Positions 8,271-16,565 of a stretch of DNA of 36,486 nt are shown piece by piece. The stretch lies in assembly GCA_028749255.1 (NCBI GenBank), contig JAQTYE010000009.1, forward strand, positions 1 to 36,486, in the 5' to 3' direction. This stretch comes from Paracoccaceae bacterium (GTDB taxonomy: Bacteria > Pseudomonadota > Alphaproteobacteria > Rhodobacterales > Rhodobacteraceae). The notes below the pieces were generated by a model. That model was not told where the DNA came from and did no database searches. It saw only the letters and a program-made list of their open reading frames with translations. The translations under genes were made by a program, and so were the position numbers. Numbering within the stretch: the first letter of the stretch is position 1; each line of letters starts with the position of its first letter.

Positions 8271-10388
8271 ATGATCGACGTCGAAGACCTGATCGCGCTC
8301 GTTCGCAATTACAACCCGCGCACCAATGCCGATTTGATCCGCCGGGCCTATGATTACGGGCGACGGATGCACGAAGGGCAGTTTCGCCATTCTGGCGAGG
8401 CCTATTTCTCCCATCCCGTTGCCGTTGCCGCGATTCTGACCGAACAGCGACTGGACGACGCGACCATCGTGACCGCGCTGTTGCACGACACGATCGAGGA
8501 TACCCGTTCGACCTATTCCGAGGTGGCCGAGCTGTTCGGCGCCGATATCGCGGAACTGGTCGATGGCGTGACCAAGCTGACCAATCTGCAATTGTCATCT
8601 TCGGCCAGCAAGCAGGCGGAAAACTTCCGCAAGCTGTTCATGGCGATGTCGAAGGATCTGCGGGTCATTCTGGTCAAGTTGGCCGACCGGCTGCATAACA
8701 TGCGCACGATCAAGTCGATGCGGCCTGAAAAACAGGTGCAAAAGGCGCGCGAGACGATGGAGATCTTTGCGCCGCTGGCAGGCCGGATGGGCATGCAGTG
8801 GATGCGCGAAGAACTGGAAGACCTGGCGTTCAAGGTGCTCAACCCCGAGGCGCGCACCTCGATCATCCGCCGCTTCGTCAGCCTGCAAAAGGAATCGGGC
8901 GATGTGATCCCCAAGATCACCGCCGACATTCGCGGCCTGCTGGAGAAATCGCAGCTGGAGGCCGATGTGTTCGGTCGGGCCAAGCGGCCCTATTCGATCT
9001 GGCGCAAGATGGAGGAAAAGCAGCTGGCGTTTTCGCGGCTGTCCGACATCTATGGGTTCCGCGTCATCACCCGGACCGAGGCCGATTGCTATGCCGTGCT
9101 GGGGCTGATCCACCAGCGCTGGCGCGCGGTGCCGGGGCGGTTCAAGGATTACATCAGCCAGCCGAAAACCAACGGCTATCGCTCGATCCATACCACGGTG
9201 TCGGGGCGCGACGGCAAGCGTGTCGAGGTGCAGATCCGCACCCGGCAGATGCACGAGGTCGCCGAGGCGGGCGTCGCCGCGCATTGGTCCTATCGCGATG
9301 GCGAACTGGCGGTGAACCCGTTCGCGGTTGATCCCGGGCAGTGGATTTCGCAGCTGACCGAACGCTTCGGCGAGGGCGATCACGACGAATTTCTGGAAAA
9401 CGTCAAACTCGAGATGTATTCCGATCAGGTGTTCTGCTTCACCCCCAAGGGCGATGTGGTCAAGCTGCCGAAAGGTGCCACGCCGATTGATTACGCCTAT
9501 GCGATCCACACCCGGATCGGCAATTCCTGCGTCGGCGCCAAGGTCGATGGCATTCGCGTGCCGCTGTGGACCCGGTTGAAAAACGGCCAGTCGGTCGAGA
9601 TCATCACCGCGGCGGGCCAGCGCCCGCAGGCGACCTGGCTGGATATCGTCGCCACCGGGCGGGCCAAGGGCGCAATCCGCAAGAGCCTGCGCGAGGAAGA
9701 CCGCGGTCGTTTTGTCAAACTGGGCAGCGAGCTGGCACGGGTGGCGTTTGAACATGTCGGGCGCAAGGTGTCGGACAAGGCGTTGCGCACGGCGGCCAAA
9801 ACCCTTGGGCTGAGTGACGAAATCGAATTGATGGCGCGGCTGGGCTCGGCCGAGTTGACCTCGCGCGAGGTGATAGAGGCGCTTTATCCCGAACTGGCCG
9901 CCAAGGGCCCCGAGATGATCGAGCCCACGCGCGCCGTGCTGGGGCTGGCCGCCGATCAAAATTTCCGGCGCGCCAATTGCTGCCAGCCGCTGCCGGGCGA
10001 ACGGATCGTCGGGATCACCTATCGCGGGCAGGGCGTGGTGATCCATGCCATCGACTGCCCCGCGCTGGAAGAATTCGAGGAACAGCCGGGCCGCTGGGTC
10101 GATCTGCACTGGCATCTGGGGCAGCACCCGCCGGTCTATTCCGCCTCGCTCAAGCTGACGATCTCGAACGACGCCGGGGTTCTGGGCCACATCTGTTCGC
10201 TGATCGGGCAGCAGAAAGCCAATATTTCCGATCTGAATTTCATTGACCGGAAACCTGACTTTTACTCTCTGGTCGTAGAAGTCGAGTTGCGGGATGTGGA
10301 ACATCTGCACACGCTCTTGACCGCGCTTGAGGCCGAGACAGATGTGGCACAGGTCGAGCGCTGGCGGGATCTGGCGCGCAAACCCTGA
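8271..10388 (+). CDS. rsh: Bifunctional (p)ppGpp synthetase/hydrolase (RelA/SpoT homologue)
   Basis: Rsh makes and degrades (p)ppGpp, the stringent-response alarmone. The 705 residues show, in order: an HD hydrolase domain (SGEAYFSHP near 41-49, H72-D73 in LLHDTIEDT), the synthetase domain (RLSDIYGFRVI, GRFKDYISQPKTNGYRSIHT, VEVQIRTRQMHEVAE), a TGS domain (VFCFTPKGDVVKLPKGATPIDYA), a conserved-Cys region (NCCQPLPGERIVG) and a C-terminal ACT domain (LKLTISNDAGVLGHICSLI). The RFKD motif is the RXKD form associated with bifunctional rather than synthesis-only enzymes, and the intact HD agrees. It follows rpoZ by 24 bases and precedes the DUF2062 gene by 30. Confidence 0.97.
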   Translation: MIDVEDLIALVRNYNPRTNADLIRRAYDYGRRMHEGQFRHSGEAYFSHPVAVAAILTEQRLDDATIVTALLHDTIEDTRSTYSEVAELFGADIAELVDGVTKLTNLQLSSSASKQAENFRKLFMAMSKDLRVILVKLADRLHNMRTIKSMRPEKQVQKARETMEIFAPLAGRMGMQWMREELEDLAFKVLNPEARTSIIRRFVSLQKESGDVIPKITADIRGLLEKSQLEADVFGRAKRPYSIWRKMEEKQLAFSRLSDIYGFRVITRTEADCYAVLGLIHQRWRAVPGRFKDYISQPKTNGYRSIHTTVSGRDGKRVEVQIRTRQMHEVAEAGVAAHWSYRDGELAVNPFAVDPGQWISQLTERFGEGDHDEFLENVKLEMYSDQVFCFTPKGDVVKLPKGATPIDYAYAIHTRIGNSCVGAKVDGIRVPLWTRLKNGQSVEIITAAGQRPQATWLDIVATGRAKGAIRKSLREEDRGRFVKLGSELARVAFEHVGRKVSDKALRTAAKTLGLSDEIELMARLGSAELTSREVIEALYPELAAKGPEMIEPTRAVLGLAADQNFRRANCCQPLPGERIVGITYRGQGVVIHAIDCPALEEFEEQPGRWVDLHWHLGQHPPVYSASLKLTISNDAGVLGHICSLIGQQKANISDLNFIDRKPDFYSLVVEVELRDVEHLHTLLTALEAETDVAQVERWRDLARKP

Positions 10389-10418
10389 ACCGACCCGCAA
10401 CGGGTGGAAGGACAGACA

Positions 10419-11111
10419 GTGGTTTTCAAACGGCGCGACAAGCGATCCTTGCTGGTGACGCTGCGCGAATCCGTCTGGCCAAAGCGCGGCTGGACCCGCG
10501 CGTTTCACTACATCAAGCATCGGATCAACCGTTTGCCCGATCAACCGCATCGCATCGCGCGCGGGATTTTCGCAGGGGTGTTCATTTCGTTCACGCCGTT
10601 TTTCGGCGGGCATTTCTTTGGTGCGGCGGCGATTGCCTGGCTGCTTGGCGGCAATGTTCTGGCCTCGCTGTTGGCCACGTTTTTCGGAAATCCGATCACC
10701 TTCCCGTTGATTGCGGTGACCTCGCTGAAGCTTGGCCATCTGATTTTGGGGCACGAACTGGGTCTGCACCGGATCGGAAGTGTGGGCGATGCGTTTCTGG
10801 CCGCCGCGTCCGATCTGCAACATAATGTGGTGGCGATTTTTACGCATGGGCATGCCGAATGGTCCGGGCTTGCCCAATTTTTCGAGGATGTCTGGCTGCC
10901 CTATCTGGTCGGCGGGTTGCTGCCCGGGATCGTTTGTGGGCTGGCATGCTATTACATCTCGTTGCCGCTGATCGACGCGTATCAAAAGCGGCGGCGCACC
11001 CGGTTGAAAGAGCGGCTGGAAAAATTGCGCGCCAAGCTGCACGCCAAGCGCGACGAGCGGGCGGAACGCAAAGAGGCCGCGAAACTGGACAAGCAGGGCC
11101 CGGAGGCCTGA
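10419..11111 (+). CDS. DUF2062 membrane protein
   Basis: This 230-residue protein has a DUF2062 core. A basic N-terminus is followed by [25 protein letters not shown] and a conserved [12 protein letters not shown] stretch, then further hydrophobic segments and a highly charged Lys/Arg/Glu C-terminal tail (about the last 45 residues) likely to form a helix in the cytoplasm. No biochemical function is known. The GTG at 10419 is preferred because GGAAGGA lies 6 bases upstream; an in-frame GTG at 10404 would sit ahead of that site. The gene follows rsh closely and ends before a dispersed-repeat copy. Confidence 0.85.
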   Translation: MVFKRRDKRSLLVTLRESVWPKRGWTRAFHYIKHRINRLPDQPHRIARGIFAGVFISFTPFFGGHFFGAAAIAWLLGGNVLASLLATFFGNPITFPLIAVTSLKLGHLILGHELGLHRIGSVGDAFLAAASDLQHNVVAIFTHGHAEWSGLAQFFEDVWLPYLVGGLLPGIVCGLACYYISLPLIDAYQKRRRTRLKERLEKLRAKLHAKRDERAERKEAAKLDKQGPEA

Positions 11112-11142
11112 GGGCCCGTCCTTGGTGGGCGCAGGGGCCGTT

Positions 11143-11164
11143 GAGTATTTGGGCCAAGAAGAAG
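11143..11164 (+). repeat. Dispersed repeat copy 2
   Basis: GAGTATTT (11143-11150), three G, then CCAAGAAGAAG (11154-11164). It lies 32 bases beyond the DUF2062 stop, in the 152-base gap before pdxJ. The C/G-rich tail seen in other copies is on the 5' side here (around 11112-11140) and forms only a weak hairpin. Confidence 0.75.
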
Positions 11165-11263
11165 GGCAGGTGCCGCGCGAAATTCCTGTCGCTGCGGGTC
11201 ATCGCCCCCTTCTATCTGCTGGGGCGCTCGCGCATACTCGGCGCAAACACGACGGAGTCCCCC

Positions 11264-12007
11264 ATGTCCAAATCCTTGCGCCTTGGCGTCAACATCGACC
11301 ATGTCGCCACGATCCGTAACGCGCGCGGTTCGGCCTATCCCGATCCGTTGCGTGCCGCGCTGTTGGCGCAAGAGGCGGGGGCCGAGGGCATTACCGCGCA
11401 TCTGCGCGAAGATCGCCGTCACATCCGCGATGCCGATATTGCCGCCTTGCGGGCGGGGATCGCCGTGCCGCTGAATTTCGAAATGGCCGCAACCGAAGAG
11501 ATGCAGGCGATTGCGTTGGCGACGCGGCCGCATGCTGTCTGTCTGGTGCCCGAGAAGCGTGAGGAACGCACGACCGAGGGCGGGCTGGATGTGGCGGGCG
11601 ACGATAGCCGGCTGGCCGCCTATATCGCGCCGCTGCGCGATGCGGGCGCGCGGGTGTCGATGTTCATCGGCCATGACGCGCGCCAGATTGCGGCCTCGGC
11701 CCGGATCGGCGCGGCGGTGGTTGAGTTGCACACCGGGCATTATTGCGACCTGCATTATGAGGGCCGCTTTGCCGAGCGTGACGCCGAGTTGGAGGCTTTG
11801 CGCGAAGGCGCGGCCTACGCCCACAGTCTGGGGCTGGAGGTGCATGCGGGCCACGGGCTGACCTTTGATACCGTGGCGCCGATTGCCGCGATCCCCGAAA
11901 TCCGCGAGTTGAACATCGGCCACTTCCTGATCGCCGAAGCGGTGTTCATCGGGCTCGCCCCGGCGATTGGGGAAATGCGCCGTCTGATGGATGCGGCGCG
12001 GGCATGA
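11264..12007 (+). CDS. pdxJ: Pyridoxine 5'-phosphate synthase
   Basis: PdxJ condenses 3-amino-2-oxopropyl phosphate with deoxyxylulose 5-phosphate to give pyridoxine 5'-phosphate (vitamin B6 synthesis). The 247-residue TIM-barrel protein shows [16 protein letters not shown] (residues 7-22), [38 protein letters not shown] and [12 protein letters not shown], all family hallmarks. A longer frame runs upstream into the intergenic repeat, but the ATG at 11264 has GGAG before it and gives the standard N-terminus. Its end overlaps acpS by 4 bases (ATGA), a linkage common in proteobacteria. Confidence 0.97.
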   Translation: MSKSLRLGVNIDHVATIRNARGSAYPDPLRAALLAQEAGAEGITAHLREDRRHIRDADIAALRAGIAVPLNFEMAATEEMQAIALATRPHAVCLVPEKREERTTEGGLDVAGDDSRLAAYIAPLRDAGARVSMFIGHDARQIAASARIGAAVVELHTGHYCDLHYEGRFAERDAELEALREGAAYAHSLGLEVHAGHGLTFDTVAPIAAIPEIRELNIGHFLIAEAVFIGLAPAIGEMRRLMDAARA

Positions 12008-12405
12008 TCCTCGGCATCGGGTCGGATCTGGCCAATATCGAGCGGATCTCCGGGGTGCTTGCGCGCCATGGCGACCGATTTCGCAACCGGGTTTTCACCG
12101 AGACCGAGCAGGCCAAGGCCGACCTTCGCGCCGACACGGCGGGCACCTATGCCAAACGCTGGGCCGCGAAAGAGGCCTGTTCCAAGGCGTTGGGGACCGG
12201 GCTCAGGGTGGGGATTTCGTGGAAAGATATGGCGGTCACCAACCTGCCGACAGGCCAGCCGGTGATGCATCTGACCGGCTGGGCGGCTGAGCGGCTGGCG
12301 CAAATGACACCTGCGGGGCATGTGGCGGTCGTTCACGTCACGCTGACCGACGATCACCCATGGGCTCAAGCCTTCGTGGTCATCGAGGCGCGCGCGCTTC
12401 CTTGA
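12004..12405 (+). CDS. acpS: Holo-[acyl-carrier-protein] synthase
   Basis: AcpS moves 4'-phosphopantetheine from CoA onto ACP, activating fatty-acid synthesis. The 133-residue chain has the metal-binding D8 in [15 protein letters not shown] and E57 in [16 protein letters not shown], and ends with the usual [23 protein letters not shown] strand region. The start overlaps the pdxJ stop by 4 bases. lepB follows after a 57-base gap. Confidence 0.97.
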   Translation: MILGIGSDLANIERISGVLARHGDRFRNRVFTETEQAKADLRADTAGTYAKRWAAKEACSKALGTGLRVGISWKDMAVTNLPTGQPVMHLTGWAAERLAQMTPAGHVAVVHVTLTDDHPWAQAFVVIEARALP

Positions 12406-12462
12406 CTCGGGGGCGCAGGCGGGCCAAGGAAGGCGGGCAATTTCACATGGATCGGGCGGATA

Positions 12463-13245
12463 ATGGCAAGCAAGTCGGAAAACGGCATTCTCGAAACGGT
12501 CAAGACCGTGGTCTGGGCGTTGCTGATTGCGGGCATCTTCCGCACGCTGTTCTTTCAACCCTTCTGGATTCCCTCAGGGTCGATGAAAGACACGCTGCTG
12601 ATCGGCGATTTCCTGTTCGTGAACAAGATGGCCTATGGCTATTCGCGTCATTCCTGCCCGTTCTCGGCCTGCCCGATCGAGGGGCGCCTGTTTGCCTCTG
12701 AACCCGAACGCGGCGATGTGGTGGTGTTTCGGCACCCGACCCGTGGTGTCGATTTCATCAAGCGCGTGATCGGCCTGCCGGGCGATACGATTCAGGTGAT
12801 CAATGGCGTGCTGCAAATCAACGGCACGCCGGTCAAGGTGGCTGATGGCGGACAGTTCGTCGAAACCAAGACCGAGCAGGGGCCGCAGCGCTCGATGCCG
12901 CGCTGTGCCAACGATCCGGTCGGGCAAGGCGGCACCTGTGTCAAAGGTCGGCAACTTGAAACTCTGCCCAATGGCGTGACGCATTCGATCCTGAACATCA
13001 CTGACAACTGGGTGGCCGATAACACACCGGTCTTCACCGTGCCCGCGGGGCAGTATTTCTTCATGGGCGACAACCGCGACAATTCCGAAGACAGCCGGTT
13101 CCCGGCGGCGTCGGGCGGGCTGGGCTTCGTGCCCGCCGAATTCCTGATCGGCCGTGCGGATCGGGTGATGTTTTCGGCGGCGGGACGGTCGTTGTTCTTC
13201 TTCTGGACCTGGCGTCCTGACCGTTTCTTCAAGGCGATCGAGTGA
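12463..13245 (+). CDS. lepB: Signal peptidase I
   Basis: LepB removes signal peptides from exported proteins at the periplasmic face of the inner membrane. The 260-residue protein has one N-terminal membrane segment (about 14-30), the Ser/Lys dyad S40 (IPSGSM) and K100 ([11 protein letters not shown]), and the box [11 protein letters not shown] near residue 203. Two cysteines at about 65 and 70 and two more near 147 and 158 might pair. It ends in GTGA overlapping rnc, so lepB, rnc and era are coupled, as in many bacteria. Confidence 0.97.
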   Translation: MASKSENGILETVKTVVWALLIAGIFRTLFFQPFWIPSGSMKDTLLIGDFLFVNKMAYGYSRHSCPFSACPIEGRLFASEPERGDVVVFRHPTRGVDFIKRVIGLPGDTIQVINGVLQINGTPVKVADGGQFVETKTEQGPQRSMPRCANDPVGQGGTCVKGRQLETLPNGVTHSILNITDNWVADNTPVFTVPAGQYFFMGDNRDNSEDSRFPAASGGLGFVPAEFLIGRADRVMFSAAGRSLFFFWTWRPDRFFKAIE

Positions 13246-13928
13246 AAATTTCCGGCGATATACAGGCCTTCATGGGCCGCTTGGGGCATGAGTTCACCCG
13301 CCCCGAGTTGCTGTTGCGCGCGCTGACGCATGCCTCGATTTCGACGCCCTCGCGGCCCGACAATCAGCGGCTGGAGTTTCTGGGCGACCGGGTGCTGGGC
13401 CTGACCATGGCCGAAGCGCTGTTTTCCGCCGATAAATCGGCGTCCGAGGGGCAGTTGGCACCGCGCTTCAATGCGCTGGTGCGCAAGGAAGCCTGCGCCG
13501 ATGTCGCCCGCCAGATCGACCTGGGCGCCGTTCTGAAACTCGGTCGGTCCGAAATGATGACCGGCGGGCGGCGCAAAGAGGCGCTGCTGGGCGATGCGAT
13601 GGAGGCGGTGATCGCCGCCGTCTATCTGGATGGCGGGTTCGAGACCGCGCGCGATCTGATCCTGACGCTTTGGGGCAAACGGATCGACGCGGTTGAAGAT
13701 GACGCGCGCGATGCGAAAACCAGCCTGCAGGAATGGGCGCAGGCGCGTGGTCTGCCGCCCCCGAAATATGTGACAATCTCCCGCGAGGGGCCCGACCACG
13801 CGCCGGTCTTTGTGATCGAGGCCCAGCTGGCCTCGGGCGAAGCCGAACGCGCGACGGCGGGCGCCAAACGGCAAGCCGAACAGGCCGCCGCCAAGGCGCT
13901 TTTGAGCCGTATGGAGGGCTCCTCATGA
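13242..13928 (+). CDS. rnc: Ribonuclease III
   Basis: RNase III cuts double-stranded RNA in rRNA processing and mRNA turnover. The 228-residue chain has the catalytic domain with [14 protein letters not shown] (E45, D49) and [18 protein letters not shown] (D118, E121), then a C-terminal double-stranded RNA-binding domain starting at [14 protein letters not shown] and ending in the [13 protein letters not shown] helix. The start is GTG within the lepB stop overlap; the end overlaps era (ATGA at 13925-13928). Confidence 0.97.
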   Translation: MKISGDIQAFMGRLGHEFTRPELLLRALTHASISTPSRPDNQRLEFLGDRVLGLTMAEALFSADKSASEGQLAPRFNALVRKEACADVARQIDLGAVLKLGRSEMMTGGRRKEALLGDAMEAVIAAVYLDGGFETARDLILTLWGKRIDAVEDDARDAKTSLQEWAQARGLPPPKYVTISREGPDHAPVFVIEAQLASGEAERATAGAKRQAEQAAAKALLSRMEGSS

Positions 13929-14833
13929 CCGAAACAAAAGCGGGCTTCGTCGCCCTGATTGGCGAGCCGAACGCCGGAAAATCCACCCTTCTCAACAAGA
14001 TGGTCGGCGCCAAAGTGTCGATCGTGACGCATAAGGTGCAGACCACGCGCGCCCGTATTCGCGGTGTGTGCATGGAAGGCGCGGCGCAAATCGTGTTCGT
14101 CGATACGCCCGGCATCTTCCGCCCGCGCCGCCGTCTGGATCGGGCGATGGTGACGGCGGCCTGGGGTGGGGCCTCGGACGCCGATATCATCGTGCTGTTG
14201 ATCGAGGCGCATCGCGGCCTGACCGAAGGTGTGAAAGAGATCATCGCGGCGCTCAAGGAGCGTGACGGGCAGCAGCCGATCGCGCTTGCGATCAACAAGA
14301 TCGACAAAGTGAAGGCCGAAGCGCTGCTGCGTCTGGCCGAAGAGGTGAACGGTCAGTTTCCCTTCGCCAAGACCTTCATGATCTCGGCCGAGCGCGGGCA
14401 TGGCGTGGACGATTTGCGCGAATGGCTGGCGGGCGAGCTGCCTGCGGGCCCGTGGTTCTATCCCGAAGACCAGATTGCCGACCTGCCGATGCGCCAGATC
14501 GCCGCCGAAATCACGCGCGAGAAGCTGACCCTGCGACTGCATGAAGAACTGCCCTATCAAATGACGGTCGAAACCGAGAAATGGGAAGATCGCCCCGACG
14601 GGTCCACCCGGATCGACCAGCTGATCTATGTGGTCCGCGATGGTCACAAGGGCATTGTTCTGGGCAAGGGCGGCGAGACGATCAAATCCATCTCTAAAGC
14701 CGCGCGCGAAGAAATGGCGGAATTTCTGGGCCATCCCGTGCATCTGTTCCTGCAGGTGAAAGTGCGCGCGAACTGGCTGGAAGATTCCGAGCGGTATACC
14801 GAAATGGGCCTCGATTTCAAAGATGGCGACTGA
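13925..14833 (+). CDS. era: GTPase Era
   Basis: Era is the GTPase that binds 16S rRNA and assists assembly of the small ribosomal subunit. The 302 residues contain G1 GEPNAGKS (13-20), the switch region [12 protein letters not shown]3 DTPG (60-63), G4 NKID (124-127), and a C-terminal KH domain with [20 protein letters not shown]. The ATG at 13925 overlaps the rnc stop; longer frames upstream are inside rnc. The end overlaps the DUF1491 gene by 11 bases. Confidence 0.98.
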   Translation: MTETKAGFVALIGEPNAGKSTLLNKMVGAKVSIVTHKVQTTRARIRGVCMEGAAQIVFVDTPGIFRPRRRLDRAMVTAAWGGASDADIIVLLIEAHRGLTEGVKEIIAALKERDGQQPIALAINKIDKVKAEALLRLAEEVNGQFPFAKTFMISAERGHGVDDLREWLAGELPAGPWFYPEDQIADLPMRQIAAEITREKLTLRLHEELPYQMTVETEKWEDRPDGSTRIDQLIYVVRDGHKGIVLGKGGETIKSISKAAREEMAEFLGHPVHLFLQVKVRANWLEDSERYTEMGLDFKDGD

Positions 14834-15161
14834 ACGGCTCAGCGCCGACTTCTGGGTGCGCGCCTATCTCAAGCGTCTGGAATTGAACAATATTCCGGCC
14901 TATATCACCGCGCGGGGTAATGCGCAGGCGGGGGCGGTCTTGATCAAATGCGCCACGCTGGATGGGCGCGCCACGCTGTGGCAGCGCAGCTATGATCTGG
15001 CGAGCGGTGCGCGGGCCTGGATCGTGCTGCGCGACGGCCCCGAGGCCGAGGTTGACGCCAGCATCGTCAAACAACGCAGCTTCGACCCCGATCTTTGGGT
15101 GGTCGAAATCGAAAGCCGTGAGGGGCGCACGCTGCTGGACGAAGACGGTCTGCACGACTGA
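14823..15161 (+). CDS. DUF1491 family protein
   Basis: This 112-residue protein of unknown function is found in alphaproteobacteria. It begins RLSADFWVRAYLKRLELNNIPAY and continues with ARGNAQAGAVLIKC, DLWVVEIESREGRTLL near the C-terminus, which are the recognisable family stretches. There is no signal peptide or membrane segment. Its start lies 11 bases inside era and recO follows after 81 bases containing a dispersed repeat, so its position between era and recO is the only hint to a role (rRNA or DNA metabolism), and that is inference. Confidence 0.8.
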   Translation: MATERLSADFWVRAYLKRLELNNIPAYITARGNAQAGAVLIKCATLDGRATLWQRSYDLASGARAWIVLRDGPEAEVDASIVKQRSFDPDLWVVEIESREGRTLLDEDGLHD

Positions 15162-15170
15162 GCTTTCCCT

Positions 15171-15221
15171 TTCATCTTGGCCCCAATATCCTGCGGGGGT
15201 CCGGGGGTGCAAAACCCCCGG
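15171..15221 (-). repeat. Dispersed repeat copy 3 (degenerate)
   Basis: TTCATCTTGG-CCCC-AATATCCTG beginning at 15171 is a degenerate inverse copy of the GAGTATTT/CCAAGAAGAAG element. It is followed by the hairpin CCGGGGG (15201-15207) / CCCCCGG (15215-15221). It lies between the DUF1491 gene and recO. Confidence 0.6.
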
Positions 15222-15242
15222 CCGCACCACCCAGGGCAAGGC

Positions 15243-15965
15243 ATGGACTGGCACGACCACGGTACAATCCTCTCACTGCGCCCGCATGGCGAAACCTCGG
15301 CGATCATCGAGGTGTTTACCCATGCGCATGGTCGCCATGCGGGGGTGGTGCGCGGCGGAGCCTCGCGCAAGATGGTGGCCACGCTGCAACCGGGCAGCCA
15401 TGTCGCGGTGGCCTGGCGTGCGCGGCTACAAGATCATATCGGCGCCTATACGGTCGAACCGCTGCGGTCGCGCGCGGGGGCCTTGTCGGACCGGCTGGCG
15501 CTGATGGGGCTGAATTCGGTCTGTGCGCTGCTGGCCTTCGCGCTGCCCGAACGCGCACCGCATCCGGCGCTATATGCCGCGACCGAGCCGCTGTTCGAGG
15601 TGATCGCGGCCGCCCATCCCGGTTGGATCGTGGACTATCTGCACTGGGAAATCGCACTGCTGGACGAGCTGGGCATAGGCCTGGATCTGGGCCGTTGTGC
15701 GGTAACGGGCACGCGCGAGGATTTGGCCTTCGTCAGCCCGAAATCGGGCCGTGCGGTCAGTCGTTCGGGCGCGGGCGACTGGGCGCCGCGGCTGTTTCCG
15801 CTACCGCCCTGTCTGCTGGGGCAGGGGCCTGCGACGATTGAGGAAATCGGGCAGGGGCTGCGGATTTCGGGGCATTTTCTGGATCGCTGCGCCGCCGATC
15901 ACAGCCACCGCGCCCTGCCAGAGGCGCGCAACCGGCTGATCGACGCGATTGCCCGGCTGGGCTGA
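15243..15965 (+). CDS. recO: DNA repair protein RecO
   Basis: RecO acts with RecR to load RecA on SSB-coated single-stranded DNA in gap repair. The 240-residue chain has the N-terminal OB fold ([32 protein letters not shown]) followed by an all-helical region with ALCCF-like leucine-rich stretches. Only one cysteine is present where the zinc motif of some RecO proteins sits ([10 protein letters not shown]), so no full zinc finger is formed. The start at 15243 gives [15 protein letters not shown] lies just upstream. The stop at 15965 touches the convergent GNAT gene stop with no gap. Confidence 0.95.
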   Translation: MDWHDHGTILSLRPHGETSAIIEVFTHAHGRHAGVVRGGASRKMVATLQPGSHVAVAWRARLQDHIGAYTVEPLRSRAGALSDRLALMGLNSVCALLAFALPERAPHPALYAATEPLFEVIAAAHPGWIVDYLHWEIALLDELGIGLDLGRCAVTGTREDLAFVSPKSGRAVSRSGAGDWAPRLFPLPPCLLGQGPATIEEIGQGLRISGHFLDRCAADHSHRALPEARNRLIDAIARLG

Positions 15966-16469
15966 TCAGGGCGCTGTGCGGTCGTCCAACGTCAGCTGCA
16001 TCAGCGCCAGATCCAGCCATTTGCCGAACTTCTGCCCGACCTGCGGCATCTGCCCGACATGGGTGAAGCCCAGCTTTTCGTGCAGCGCGATCGAGGCCGC
16101 GTTGCCTGCTTCGATCGCGCCCACCAGCACATGGAAACCGGCCTTGCGCGCCTCGGCGATCAGCGCCTCCATCAACGCCCGCCCGCGCCCGCCGCCGCGC
16201 AGGTCCGAGCGGATATAGACCGAATGCTCCACGGTGCCGCGATAGCCGTCGAAGGCGCGAAACGGGCCGTAACTGGCATAGCCCACAACCTCACCGTCTT
16301 CGACCAGCACCAGCACGGGCAGCCCGGCGCCCTGTCGCGCGGCGATCCAGTCGATGCGGTTTTGCGTGTCGATCTCGACCTCGTTCCAGATCGCGGTCGT
16401 GGTGCGCACGGCATCGTTATAGATGGCGGCAAGGGCGGGGGCATCGGCGGGTGTGGCGTTGCGGATCAT
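15966..16469 (-). CDS. GNAT N-acetyltransferase, phosphinothricin acetyltransferase-like
   Basis: This 167-residue GNAT enzyme resembles the Pat/YncA group: MIRNATPADAPALAAIYNDAV, then SVYIRSDLRGGGRGRALMEALIAEARKAG with the acetyl-CoA loop RGGGRGRAL (about residues 89-97), and ALHEKLGFTHVGQMPQVGQKFGKWLDLALM. Group members acetylate phosphinothricin, methionine sulfoximine or related amino acids. The ATG at 16469 has AAAGGAG upstream; a longer frame adds 12 residues without a ribosome site. It is convergent with recO. A terminator for the upstream mcd gene lies just before its start. Confidence 0.88.
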   Translation of the reverse strand: MIRNATPADAPALAAIYNDAVRTTTAIWNEVEIDTQNRIDWIAARQGAGLPVLVLVEDGEVVGYASYGPFRAFDGYRGTVEHSVYIRSDLRGGGRGRALMEALIAEARKAGFHVLVGAIEAGNAASIALHEKLGFTHVGQMPQVGQKFGKWLDLALMQLTLDDRTAP

Positions 16470-16517
16470 TGCGGTCTCCTTTGCGCCAGTTCTGTCCGAA
16501 GTCACGGGCAGCGCAAC

Positions 16518-16541
16518 AAAAAACGGGGCCCGAAGGCCCCG
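16518..16541 (-). terminator. Rho-independent terminator after mcd
   Basis: On the minus strand CGGGGCC-TTCG-GGCCCCG (16524-16541) is followed by TTTTTT (complement of 16518-16523). The 7-base GC stem with a stable UUCG loop and U-run is a classical intrinsic terminator, 25 bases beyond the mcd stop. Confidence 0.92.
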
Positions 16542-16565
16542 CTGTCGTGCCTTTTTGCCTGATGC

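Noticed and set aside
8595-11042. Very long open frame (815 codons) antisense to rsh and the DUF2062 gene
   Set aside because: It lies opposite two well-recognised genes, matches no family I know, and is rich in residues typical of antisense frames in high-GC DNA.
10859-11263. N-terminal extension of pdxJ by about 135 codons
   Set aside because: The extension reads through the end of the DUF2062 gene and a dispersed repeat; the ATG at 11264 gives the standard PdxJ N-terminus with a ribosome site.
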